A stretch of 6,065 bases of DNA, taken from NCBI GenBank assembly GCA_017997315.1, contig JAGOFF010000141.1, positions 1-6,065 on the forward strand, given 5' to 3'. Made by a program: the position numbers and the translations under genes. Of the stretch, positions 1 to 5,801 are shown piece after piece; position 1 is the first letter of the stretch; every line of letters begins with the position of its first letter. The DNA comes from Clostridia bacterium (lineage in GTDB: Bacteria > Bacillota > Clostridia > Saccharofermentanales > UBA5734). The notes under the pieces are model-generated. The model had not been told where the DNA came from. It searched no databases and worked only from the letters and a program-made list of their open reading frames with translations.

Positions 1-578
1 CATTGAAAGACGCCGGCCCCGATGCGGGCCTGGCCTTGAACCAGCCCGACGCCGAGATCACCTTTATGAGCAAGAACATCGGCAAGGATGCCGACTATGG
101 CGGCCAGCTGTTTGATCTGGCTTTCTATGCCGACGCAGGGAATGCCGACGCCATGAAGCAGGCTGCCGGCAGCGGAGCCTCGTCCTTTACATTCGCTTTC
201 GCCCACAACGGAAATCTGCCCGGTATGGCGCAGTTCAGCATCCGGACGAACCTGGCGGAAGGGTCACAAGTCAATGTCTACAAGTACGATTCCGCGCTGA
301 ACCAGTTTTCTCAGATCGCGGGCGGAGCCAGAGTGGGCTCAGGCGGTGTCGTGACCTATATGAACAATATGACTTCGGAATACATCATTACGACGGGGAT
401 CATCGAAGGAGCCATCCGGACGGACGCCTACACACTTTTCAACAATAAAGGTGAAGCCGCCGGCAGTTCACCGGTGATGCTCCTGACGGTCCTGACCATG
501 GGTGTTGCAGGCGGCATGATTGTGCTGTACTACCGGATACGCCGGATACACAAGAAGAAGGCGGCATCCGGATCATGA
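1..578 (+). CDS. C-terminal part of a membrane-anchored cell-surface protein (5' end outside window)
   Basis: The reading frame is open at the left edge, so only the last 191 residues are seen; the TTG at position 3 is probably an internal Leu codon. Residues 60-135 look like a beta-rich extracellular module: an alternating hydrophobic stretch (SFTFAFAHNG), then 'VNVYKYDSALNQFSQIA', a small turn, and 'MTSEYIITTG'. This resembles the module common at the end of clostridial surface proteins, where a 'YxYDxxxxxF' strand is followed by a '(S/T)(D/E)Y(V/I)' strand. Residues 157-177 are a hydrophobic membrane span, followed by a basic tail (RIRRIHKKK), so the C-terminus should be cytoplasmic and the module outside. 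There is no LPxTG-type sortase motif, so anchoring is by the membrane segment itself. What the protein binds or does cannot be read from this fragment. The next gene converges on it. Confidence 0.72.
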   Translation, partial: LKDAGPDAGLALNQPDAEITFMSKNIGKDADYGGQLFDLAFYADAGNADAMKQAAGSGASSFTFAFAHNGNLPGMAQFSIRTNLAEGSQVNVYKYDSALNQFSQIAGGARVGSGGVVTYMNNMTSEYIITTGIIEGAIRTDAYTLFNNKGEAAGSSPVMLLTVLTMGVAGGMIVLYYRIRRIHKKKAASGS

Positions 579-587
579 ATCCGAACG

Positions 588-622
588 GAGCCGGGTACGG
601 CCAACGCAGCCGTACCTGGCTT
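588..622. terminator. GC-rich hairpin between convergent genes, possible bidirectional terminator
   Basis: Arms at 590-600 (GCCGGGTACGG) and 610-620 (CCGTACCTGGC) can pair over 11 bp with one G-U, and 588-589 with 621-622 can extend this by an A-U and a G-U pair; the loop is 9 nt. It starts about 12 bases after the surface-protein stop and lies about 60 bases beyond the esterase stop on the other strand. No T-run follows on either strand, so it is not a canonical intrinsic terminator. It may act as an mRNA 3'-end stabiliser or a Rho- or pause-assisted stop. A second, weaker 5-bp hairpin (635-639 with 648-652) lies nearby. Nothing else is visible in the 579-680 spacer. Confidence 0.35.
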
Positions 623-680
623 GTGCATCCTCCTGGAGACTTCCGGCTCTCCCGTATGTCTGCACCCACAGCGGGTTATT

Positions 681-2249
681 TCAGAAGATGAATTCGTATG
701 CCTCCTTGTGATACCGGCTGACAAGCCGGCTGTCCACATTGATCAGCATCGTATATCGATTCTCTTCCTCATACGGCTTCCAGACCGGCATTCCGGGATT
801 GCTGGGATTGCCGGTCCTGGCGAAAGAAGCCCAGGCCGCGGAGGCGGACGCGTTGAGCTTCATGGCGTCCTCATGGGTTTCGCAGTCCCACAGGGCGGGC
901 GCATACGCCGCGTTTGCGAAGAAGAAGGGGATTTCGACGCCATGGACGGCCCTGAAGTCCGGATCGTTTCCTTCCCGCATGAAACAGTAGTTGTAGACCG
1001 GTGCGCCGCCACCGATAATCTCTCTGGAATGGGCCCGGATGTACGAGGCCTTGTTGTGGTTTCGGTCGTTCATCAGGGTGGTGTAGAGGTGAACCGGCCG
1101 CACGTCGTCGCCCAGCAGACCTTTGTATACGGCGATGATCCGGTCGGCCTGTTCTGCGGTGTACCCCAGTTCCTCGATGGCCGCATGCAGTTCTTCCATG
1201 TTCCAGGCAAATGCCTTCGGATTGAACAGTGCGGACAGAATGGCGTCGTCCTTGTCGTAGCCGGTGATCAGCGGAATGTCCCTGCAATACGCGGAACCTT
1301 CCGCGCCATCGAACGGATCGTACCGGATGACCCTGCCGTCCAGCACCAGGGGACAGACGTAATACGTGTCGATCGTACGGGTCTTGTTGATGTCCCGCTG
1401 CGCTTGGATCAGCTCCGCCGCGGAGTAGTCATACAGTTTCTCGATGTGATCCTTGCCGATCCCCAGATGGTCAAGAAGCTGCAGGGTGAACTTCGTCGCT
1501 TCCTCCGCGGAGCCCGCGTGAAAACCGCCGGACTGGATGATGGCCTTGTGCACCATCCCTCTGCAGATCGGCATGGACATGAGCGCCGCGACCTTGCCGC
1601 CGCCGCCGGACTGGCCGAACAGGGTGACGTTCTCCGGATCGCCGCCGAACTCCTCTATATTGTCATGGATCCATTTCAAGGCCGCTGCCATGTCCTGATG
1701 GCCGACATTGGCGGAATCCTTGAATCGTTCGTCCAGCCCGCAGAGATACAGATAACCGAAAATGCCCAACCGGTGACCGACCGAGATCAGGATGACGTCC
1801 TCTTTTTTGGCGATGTTCCAGCCGTCGTGCCAGTCGGCCTCCGCGGCGCCGGCGATGTTTCCTCCGCCGTGAAACCACACCAGGACGGGGCGCTTTTTCC
1901 CGTCGTTCAATCCCTGCGTCCAGAGGTTGAGCGCGAGACAGTCCTCGGACTGGAAGCCGCCGCCCATCTCGTTGCTGCCGGTCATCAGTTTCTCGTACGC
2001 GGAGGGATACCGGGTACAGCGGATCTCGGGATCCTCCATGCGGGGGGTGTCGCACTGCCAGCATTTGGCGGCATACTCCAGCGCGGGTTTCACGCCTTCC
2101 CAGGGTACTAGCGGGCGGGGAGGCATGAACCGGGTTTCCCCCTCCGGGGACTCCGCGTAGCGCACGCCGAGAAACCGATAGACGCCGTTGATCTGAACCC
2201 CTTGCAGCCTGCCGGCCTTCGTATTGGCGAATGCATCGTTTCGGATCAT
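681..2249 (-). CDS. Type B carboxylesterase (para-nitrobenzyl esterase-like), cytoplasmic
   Basis: This is an alpha/beta hydrolase that would hydrolyse carboxylic esters to acid and alcohol. Its 522 residues match the usual length of type B carboxylesterases. Numbering here is from the chosen start. The N-terminal family block (GxxxGVRYAESPEG-like) is near residues 24-37. Conserved 'SEDCLALNLW' is at 101-110, the oxyanion-hole 'HGGG' at 127-130, nucleophile Ser214 in 'GQSGG', and catalytic His436 in 'AVHGVEIPFF'. The acid is probably Asp335 in 'GYDKDDAIL', where most relatives have Glu. Cys63 and Cys104 match the family's conserved N-terminal disulfide pair, but two further Cys (66 and 78) lie close by. 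No signal peptide or membrane segment is present, so it should be cytosolic. The start at 2249 is chosen because a perfect AGGAGG sits 8 bases upstream; the Met at 2270 lies before that site. It is divergent from the sulfatase gene. The true substrate is unknown. Confidence 0.93.
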   Translation of the reverse strand: MIRNDAFANTKAGRLQGVQINGVYRFLGVRYAESPEGETRFMPPRPLVPWEGVKPALEYAAKCWQCDTPRMEDPEIRCTRYPSAYEKLMTGSNEMGGGFQSEDCLALNLWTQGLNDGKKRPVLVWFHGGGNIAGAAEADWHDGWNIAKKEDVILISVGHRLGIFGYLYLCGLDERFKDSANVGHQDMAAALKWIHDNIEEFGGDPENVTLFGQSGGGGKVAALMSMPICRGMVHKAIIQSGGFHAGSAEEATKFTLQLLDHLGIGKDHIEKLYDYSAAELIQAQRDINKTRTIDTYYVCPLVLDGRVIRYDPFDGAEGSAYCRDIPLITGYDKDDAILSALFNPKAFAWNMEELHAAIEELGYTAEQADRIIAVYKGLLGDDVRPVHLYTTLMNDRNHNKASYIRAHSREIIGGGAPVYNYCFMREGNDPDFRAVHGVEIPFFFANAAYAPALWDCETHEDAMKLNASASAAWASFARTGNPSNPGMPVWKPYEEENRYTMLINVDSRLVSRYHKEAYEFIF

Positions 2250-2257
2250 CCCGTCTT

Positions 2258-2263
2258 CCTCCT
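2258..2263 (-). promoter_or_regulatory. Ribosome binding site that sets the esterase start
   Basis: On the minus strand the sequence reads AGGAGG, followed by 8 bases and then ATG at 2249-2247. It is a perfect anti-Shine-Dalgarno match. It lies inside the seven-codon extension that would result from starting at the upstream ATG (2270-2268), which has no comparable site, so the downstream Met is preferred. Confidence 0.8.
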
Positions 2264-2327
2264 GAAGCATCTTGAACCGGCGGGCTGGACGGCCTCCGGC
2301 TTTCCCGGAATCCCATACTGGTTATCC

Positions 2328-2356
2328 ATGATACGCCGAAATCCGGGCGAAGTCCC
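2328..2356 (-). promoter_or_regulatory. Candidate esterase promoter (minus strand)
   Basis: Read on the minus strand, TATCAT (2333-2328) matches the -10 consensus in 5 of 6 positions. GGGACT (2356-2351) is 17 bases upstream and matches the -35 consensus in 3 of 6. The predicted transcript would begin near 2321, giving a leader of about 70 bases. The -35 overlaps the right half of the inverted repeat at 2341-2360, so a protein bound there could repress this promoter. The weak -35 limits confidence. Confidence 0.35.
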
Positions 2357-2360
2357 GGAT
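2341..2360. promoter_or_regulatory. Perfect 7-6-7 inverted repeat, candidate shared operator
   Basis: The arms ATCCGGG (2341-2347) and CCCGGAT (2354-2360) are perfect reverse complements around a 6-base centre. The repeat lies between two divergent genes, overlaps the candidate -35 of the leftward promoter, and is centred roughly 50 bases upstream of the predicted rightward transcript start. That placement suits a dimeric transcription factor able to repress the esterase and/or activate the sulfatase. No regulator gene lies in the window, so its identity is unknown. A chance match is possible in GC-rich DNA. Confidence 0.4.
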
Positions 2361-2388
2361 GCTCCATGCAGCAGGCAGGGAAACCCCT

Positions 2389-2394
2389 TATAAT
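2389..2394 (+). promoter_or_regulatory. Consensus -10 box for the sulfatase gene
   Basis: TATAAT is an exact match to the sigma-70/sigma-A -10 consensus, in a locally AT-rich patch within GC-rich DNA. At 16-18 bases upstream no hexamer matches the -35 consensus in more than 2 of 6 positions, and there is no TGn extension. A good -10 with a poor -35 is typical of activator-dependent promoters. The predicted transcript would start near 2401, about 52 bases before the sulfatase ATG. Confidence 0.55.
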
Positions 2395-2412
2395 CAATGT
2401 GACCTTTTTGAC

Positions 2413-2427
2413 GGCCATGCCATGGCC
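2413..2427. promoter_or_regulatory. Perfect 7-1-7 palindrome in the sulfatase leader, candidate operator
   Basis: GGCCATG (2413-2419), a central C at 2420 and CATGGCC (2421-2427) form a perfect odd-length palindrome. It lies just downstream of the predicted transcript start and upstream of the ribosome binding site, the classic position of a repressor roadblock operator. In RNA it could form only a short 5-bp stem with a 5-nt loop, so a DNA site seems more likely than a riboregulator. It has a different sequence from the repeat at 2341-2360, which suggests two different proteins if both are real. Confidence 0.4.
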
Positions 2428-2440
2428 CTTCTGCACCACT

Positions 2441-2446
2441 GAGGAG
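2441..2446 (+). promoter_or_regulatory. Ribosome binding site that sets the sulfatase start
   Basis: GAGGAG lies 6 bases before the ATG at 2453. The frame is open back to an ATG at 2366, but that upstream ATG precedes the predicted -10 box and has no ribosome binding site. The conserved sulfatase N-terminus (KKPDILFFNPDQ) begins directly after the 2453 ATG. Confidence 0.8.
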
Positions 2447-2452
2447 CAAGCG

Positions 2453-3937
2453 ATGAAGAAGAAACCCGACATCCTCTTTTTCAATCCCGACCAGTTCCGG
2501 GCGGACGCGCTCGCTCACCTGGGATGCGAAGGCGCCGTCACCCCCAACCTGGACCGGACCTGCGAAACAGACGGCGTTTCGTTTTCGCAGGCGTTCTGCC
2601 AGAATCCGGTCTGCACTCCTTCGCGGTGCTCTTTCCTGACCGGCTGGTACCCGCATGTGCGCGGCCACCGCACCATGCACCACATGCTGCATCCGGACGA
2701 GCCGATGCTGCTGAGGACGATGCGGGAGAACGGATATTTCGTCTGGTGGGGCGGGAAGAACGACGTGATCCCCGGGCAGTACGGCCATGAGGCTTTCTGC
2801 GACGTATACAACCGTCCGAAACGTACGATCACCGGCCGCAATCTCCATGGGGACACCGCTTGGCGCGGCCATCCGGACGGGGACAACTACTACTCGTTCC
2901 TGGCGGGGAAAGTGACCCCGCGCGACGGAGCTGCGGAGTATGTGGACGGCGACTGGGCGCAGGTCCTGGACGCGATCGACTTCATCCGCTCCTATGACGG
3001 GGAAAAGCCGCTGTTCGTCTACCTGCCCATCTCGTATCCGCATCCCCCGTACGGGGTCGAAGAACCCTACTACAGCCGGATCGACCGATCCCGCGTCAAA
3101 CCGCCGGTGAAGCCGTATGAGAACTGGGACGACAAGCCGTCCCTGCTGCGGGGGCTGTGGGAGTCCCAGCGGATGCAGGGTTGGAGCGAAGAACGGATGG
3201 TCGATCTCAAGGCGACCTACCTCGGGATGTGCACACGCGTCGACACGCAGTACGGGATGCTGCTGGACGCACTGCGGGAAGCCGGGCGCTACGACGATAC
3301 CGCAGTGTTCTTCTTCAGCGACCACGGGGATTTCACCGGGGATTACGGGCTGGTGGAAAAGACCCAGAACACGTTCCAGGACTGCCTGACCCGCGTCCCG
3401 TTCATCGTGAAGCCCCCGAAATCCTGCGCGGCGAAGCCCGGGATCTCCGACGTACTGGTCGAACTGGTGGATTTTTCCGCGACGGTGGCCGAACTGGCGG
3501 ATCTCGACCTCGGATACACTTCGTTCGGGAAGTCCCTGATCCCGGTCATTACCGGACGGGAAACCGTCCATCGGGATGCGGTGTTCAGCGAAGGGGGACG
3601 CATGCGGGACGAGTGGCACTGCTCGGAGTACCAGTCCATCCAGCTGGCCGGCCCCACCGGACTTTACATGCCCCGGATCGCACTGCAGCAGCGGAACGGC
3701 CCGGAACACACCAAAGCCATCATGGTCCGGACGCGGGAGTGGAAGTACGTGTACCGGGTGTATGAGAAGCACGAATTGTACGATCTGGTGAACGATCCGG
3801 ACGAGACCGTCAACCGGATCGACGATCCGGCAGCCGCCGGAGTGCTGTCCGTTCTCAAGGAACGGATGCTGCGGTATTTCGTCGAAACCGCGGATGTCGT
3901 TCCGCGCAAAGAGGATGACAGGAACTTCCGTACATGA
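2453..3937 (+). CDS. Cytoplasmic type I (formylglycine-dependent, Cys-type) sulfatase
   Basis: This enzyme hydrolyses sulfate esters using a formylglycine made post-translationally from Cys54. The 494-residue protein has the complete signature from Pro52 to Gly64 (C-T-P-S-R at 54-58, then FLTG), which fits the known sulfatase motif. Metal-site residues appear as Asp13 in 'FNPDQFRADAL' and Asp290-His291 in 'FFFSDHGDFTGDYG', with Lys303 following. The active-site 'YPHPPY' is at 195-200. The C-terminal 'REWKYVYR...ELYDLVNDPDE' block (428-451) is typical of the family's small domain. There is no signal peptide, so it should act in the cytosol on an imported substrate or conjugate. A Cys-type sulfatase in an anaerobe usually depends on the radical-SAM maturase anSME, which is not in this window. 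The arylsulfatase, choline-sulfatase-like and glycan-sulfatase options cannot be told apart from sequence alone. The gene is divergent from the esterase gene and shares its control region. Confidence 0.93.
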   Translation: MKKKPDILFFNPDQFRADALAHLGCEGAVTPNLDRTCETDGVSFSQAFCQNPVCTPSRCSFLTGWYPHVRGHRTMHHMLHPDEPMLLRTMRENGYFVWWGGKNDVIPGQYGHEAFCDVYNRPKRTITGRNLHGDTAWRGHPDGDNYYSFLAGKVTPRDGAAEYVDGDWAQVLDAIDFIRSYDGEKPLFVYLPISYPHPPYGVEEPYYSRIDRSRVKPPVKPYENWDDKPSLLRGLWESQRMQGWSEERMVDLKATYLGMCTRVDTQYGMLLDALREAGRYDDTAVFFFSDHGDFTGDYGLVEKTQNTFQDCLTRVPFIVKPPKSCAAKPGISDVLVELVDFSATVAELADLDLGYTSFGKSLIPVITGRETVHRDAVFSEGGRMRDEWHCSEYQSIQLAGPTGLYMPRIALQQRNGPEHTKAIMVRTREWKYVYRVYEKHELYDLVNDPDETVNRIDDPAAAGVLSVLKERMLRYFVETADVVPRKEDDRNFRT

Positions 3938-3984
3938 TGCCGGAAGCGGCCTGGGACGCGTATTGCGCCTCGGCGGAGAAACCC

Positions 3985-4011
3985 GAAAAGGTTCAAAAGG
4001 TCGAAAACCTC
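3985..4011 (+). repeat. Three related 9-base units upstream of oadA
   Basis: Three consecutive units read GAAAAGGTT (3985-3993), CAAAAGGTC (3994-4002) and GAAAACCTC (4003-4011). The first two share AAAAGGT at a 9-base step. The third keeps GAAAA but ends in CCT, so AGGT (3998-4001) and ACCT (4007-4010) also form a short inverted pair. The array overlaps the predicted -35 of the oad promoter, so it could be a regulator site. A low-complexity A-rich upstream element is the simpler alternative. Confidence 0.4.
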
Positions 4012-4029
4012 TCCGATGGATGGTAGAAT
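4001..4029 (+). promoter_or_regulatory. Promoter of the oad operon
   Basis: TCGAAA (4001-4006) matches the -35 consensus in 4 of 6 positions. After exactly 17 bases, TAGAAT (4024-4029) matches the -10 in 5 of 6. The -10 is preceded by TGG, giving an extended -10 (TGn). Transcription would start near 4036, leaving a leader of about 36 bases that contains the AAGGAG ribosome binding site. The 3938-4071 spacer shows no convincing terminator for the sulfatase gene; only a 6-bp arm pair spans its stop codon (3925-3930 with 3941-3946). Confidence 0.65.
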
Positions 4030-4071
4030 AGGGACTTCCGAGAATCACCCCTTGGAGTAAGGAGTTTCAGA

Positions 4072-5451
4072 ATGAAAATTCAATTTACAGAAACGGTCCT
4101 GCGTGACGCGAACCAGTCTCTGGTTGCGACAAGAATGCCGGAGAAGGATTTTGAGAGCATCCTGGAAGTCATCGACCAGGCCGGGTACCATTCGATCGAG
4201 TGCTGGGGAGGCGCAACCTTCGACTCCTGCCTCCGCTTCCTGGACGAGGATCCATGGGAGAGACTGCGCAAGATCAAGGCACGTGTCAAGAACACCCGGC
4301 TTCAGATGCTGCTGCGCGGCCAGAACATTCTTGGCTACCGGCATTACTCCGACGACGTCGTCCGGAAATTTGTCAGCCATTCCATTCAGAACGGCATCGA
4401 CATCATCCGGATTTTCGACGCGCTCAACGACCTTCGCAACATCGAGGTGGCGGTCGACGAAACCGTCCGCTGCGGAGGCCACGCTCAAGGCACGATCGTA
4501 TACACCCTCAGCCCGATCCACAACATCGACAGCTACATCCGCCTGGGCCGCGATCTCGAGAAGATGGGAGTCCATTCCATCTGCATCAAGGACATGGCGG
4601 GCATCATGAGTCCGCAGGAGGCATTCGATCTTGTTTCCGGCCTGAAACAGAACGTCGGGATCCCGGTTATCGTCCATACGCACTCCACGACCGGATTGGC
4701 CCCGATGACGCTGCTCAAGGCGGCCGAGGCGGGCTGCGACGGCATCGATACCGCCATTTCCGCGTTCTCCGGCGGAACCTCACAGCCCGCGACCGAATCG
4801 ATGAACTACGCGCTCAGGCAGATGGGATTCGACACCGGACTGGATGAGAAGACCCTGAAGAAGATCAACGACTTTTTCAAGCCGGTCCGGGACAAGTACC
4901 TGGCCGACCATCTGCTGGATCCCTATGTGCTCGGTACCGAAACCGACGCGCTGGTATACCAGATCCCGGGCGGGATGCTGTCGAACCTGATCTCCCAGCT
5001 CAAGCAGCAGAATGCGATCGACCGCCTGGACGAAGTGCTCCAGGAGACCCCCCGAGTCCGCGCGGACCTCGGATATCCGCCGCTGGTCACCCCGACAAGC
5101 CAGATCGTCGGCGTCCAGGCCGCCAGCAACGTGCTTGCGGGCGAACGGTACAAAAACATCTCCAAAGAAGTCAAAGCCTACCTGCGCGGAGAATACGGGA
5201 AAGCCCCCGGAGAACTGGACGAGACCCTCGTCCGCTCCGTTCTGGGGGAGGACAAGCCGATCACCGGGCGGTACGCGGACACATTGGCTCCCGAGTTCGA
5301 CAAGGCCAAAGCCGCGCTTGCCGGGATTGCGGAGAGCGACGAGGACGTGCTGGATTACCTGCTTTTCCCGCAGATCGCGGAGAAGTTCTTCGCGGCGCGT
5401 GCCGAGAAGCGGAGCAACCGGGCGACCTACAGCGTCCGGAAGATCCAGTAG
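4072..5451 (+). CDS. oadA: Oxaloacetate decarboxylase alpha subunit (carboxyltransferase), lacking the biotin domain
   Basis: This subunit transfers the carboxyl group of oxaloacetate to biotin, releasing pyruvate; it is the soluble part of a Na+-pumping decarboxylase. The 459 residues hold two of the usual three domains. The N-terminal barrel (about 1-275) shows 'TETVLRDANQSLVATRM' (6-22, metal ligand Asp12), 'ECWGGATFD' (43-51), 'CIKDMAG' (171-177, with Lys173 as the carbamylated lysine) and metal-binding His202/His204 in 'VHTHSTTG'. The conserved carboxylase domain (about 285-450) shows 'YQIPGGMLSNL' (296-306) and 'LGYPPLVTPTSQIVG' (333-347). The protein stops soon after; the Ala/Pro linker and C-terminal biotinyl domain of classic OadA (near 590 residues) are absent and are supplied by the gene starting at 5798. 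AAGGAG lies 7 bases before the ATG. A pyruvate carboxylase B subunit is the main alternative, but the adjacent oadG argues for the Na+ pump. Confidence 0.94.
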   Translation: MKIQFTETVLRDANQSLVATRMPEKDFESILEVIDQAGYHSIECWGGATFDSCLRFLDEDPWERLRKIKARVKNTRLQMLLRGQNILGYRHYSDDVVRKFVSHSIQNGIDIIRIFDALNDLRNIEVAVDETVRCGGHAQGTIVYTLSPIHNIDSYIRLGRDLEKMGVHSICIKDMAGIMSPQEAFDLVSGLKQNVGIPVIVHTHSTTGLAPMTLLKAAEAGCDGIDTAISAFSGGTSQPATESMNYALRQMGFDTGLDEKTLKKINDFFKPVRDKYLADHLLDPYVLGTETDALVYQIPGGMLSNLISQLKQQNAIDRLDEVLQETPRVRADLGYPPLVTPTSQIVGVQAASNVLAGERYKNISKEVKAYLRGEYGKAPGELDETLVRSVLGEDKPITGRYADTLAPEFDKAKAALAGIAESDEDVLDYLLFPQIAEKFFAARAEKRSNRATYSVRKIQ

Positions 5452-5462
5452 AGGAGAAGCGC

Positions 5463-5801
5463 ATGGATATTGTGAACAGCCTTGCCACATCCGTTTTCGG
5501 GATGGGTGTCGTATTCCTGGTTCTTGTCCTGCTGATTCTCCTTGTGAATCTGCAGACGTTTATCGTCAACCGGTTTCTGGGGCGCAAGGGGAAACCCGCC
5601 GCTCAGACGGCACCGGCTGTGCCGGCAAAATCCGCCACAACGGCGGCAGCCGAAGCCGATCCCGGCACGGTCCGTCTGACCGGAGTCGACGACAAGACCG
5701 CGGCGATGATCATGGCGATCATTCTGGACGAGACCGGCATCGATCCCGCGCGGCTATACTTTAAATCCATCCGTGCAATGGACGAAGGAGAAACGGCATG
5801 A
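5463..5801 (+). CDS. oadG: OadG-family gamma subunit of a sodium-pump decarboxylase
   Basis: This is a small membrane subunit that, in known sodium-pump decarboxylases, holds the soluble carboxyltransferase to the membrane beta subunit and aids assembly. Its 112 residues begin with a short leader and a single strongly hydrophobic span (about 11-30) containing the family block 'GMGVVFLVLVLLILLVN'. A basic turn (RFLGRKGK, 38-44) follows, so the remainder is cytoplasmic. Residues 45-67 are an Ala/Pro-rich flexible linker, and 75-110 form a probable helical segment (VDDKTAAMIMAIILDE). That tail is expected to contact the alpha subunit. The start lies 11 bases after the oadA stop; its AGGAG (5452-5456) overlaps the last base region of oadA, indicating co-transcription. 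The final codons overlap the next gene as ATGA. OadG-like delta subunits of methylmalonyl-CoA or glutaconyl-CoA decarboxylases are similar; the neighbouring oadA decides the call. Confidence 0.88.
   Translation: MDIVNSLATSVFGMGVVFLVLVLLILLVNLQTFIVNRFLGRKGKPAAQTAPAVPAKSATTAAAEADPGTVRLTGVDDKTAAMIMAIILDETGIDPARLYFKSIRAMDEGETA

Noticed and set aside
621..2111. Long open frame (496 codons) on the plus strand opposite the esterase
   Set aside because: The minus-strand gene has all catalytic motifs and a perfect ribosome binding site. The plus-strand translation has no recognisable domain, is rich in Gly/Val/Arg/Asp and is explained by antisense reading of GC-rich codons.
2250..2270. Upstream ATG (2270) as the esterase start
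   Set aside because: The only good ribosome binding site (AGGAGG) lies downstream of it and is correctly spaced for the ATG at 2249.
2366..2452. Upstream in-frame ATG (2366) as the sulfatase start
   Set aside because: It lies before the consensus -10 box, has no ribosome binding site, and the added 29 residues do not look like a signal peptide or a conserved N-terminus.
2246..4048. Long open frame (600 codons) on the minus strand opposite the sulfatase
   Set aside because: It spans the whole sulfatase gene and the divergent spacer, is rich in Arg, Pro, His and Val without motifs, and runs through the predicted promoters. It is a compositional shadow.
4072..5451. Pyruvate carboxylase subunit B instead of oxaloacetate decarboxylase alpha
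   Set aside because: The two are close relatives and the motifs alone do not separate them, but an adjacent OadG membrane subunit and carrier gene point to the sodium pump.
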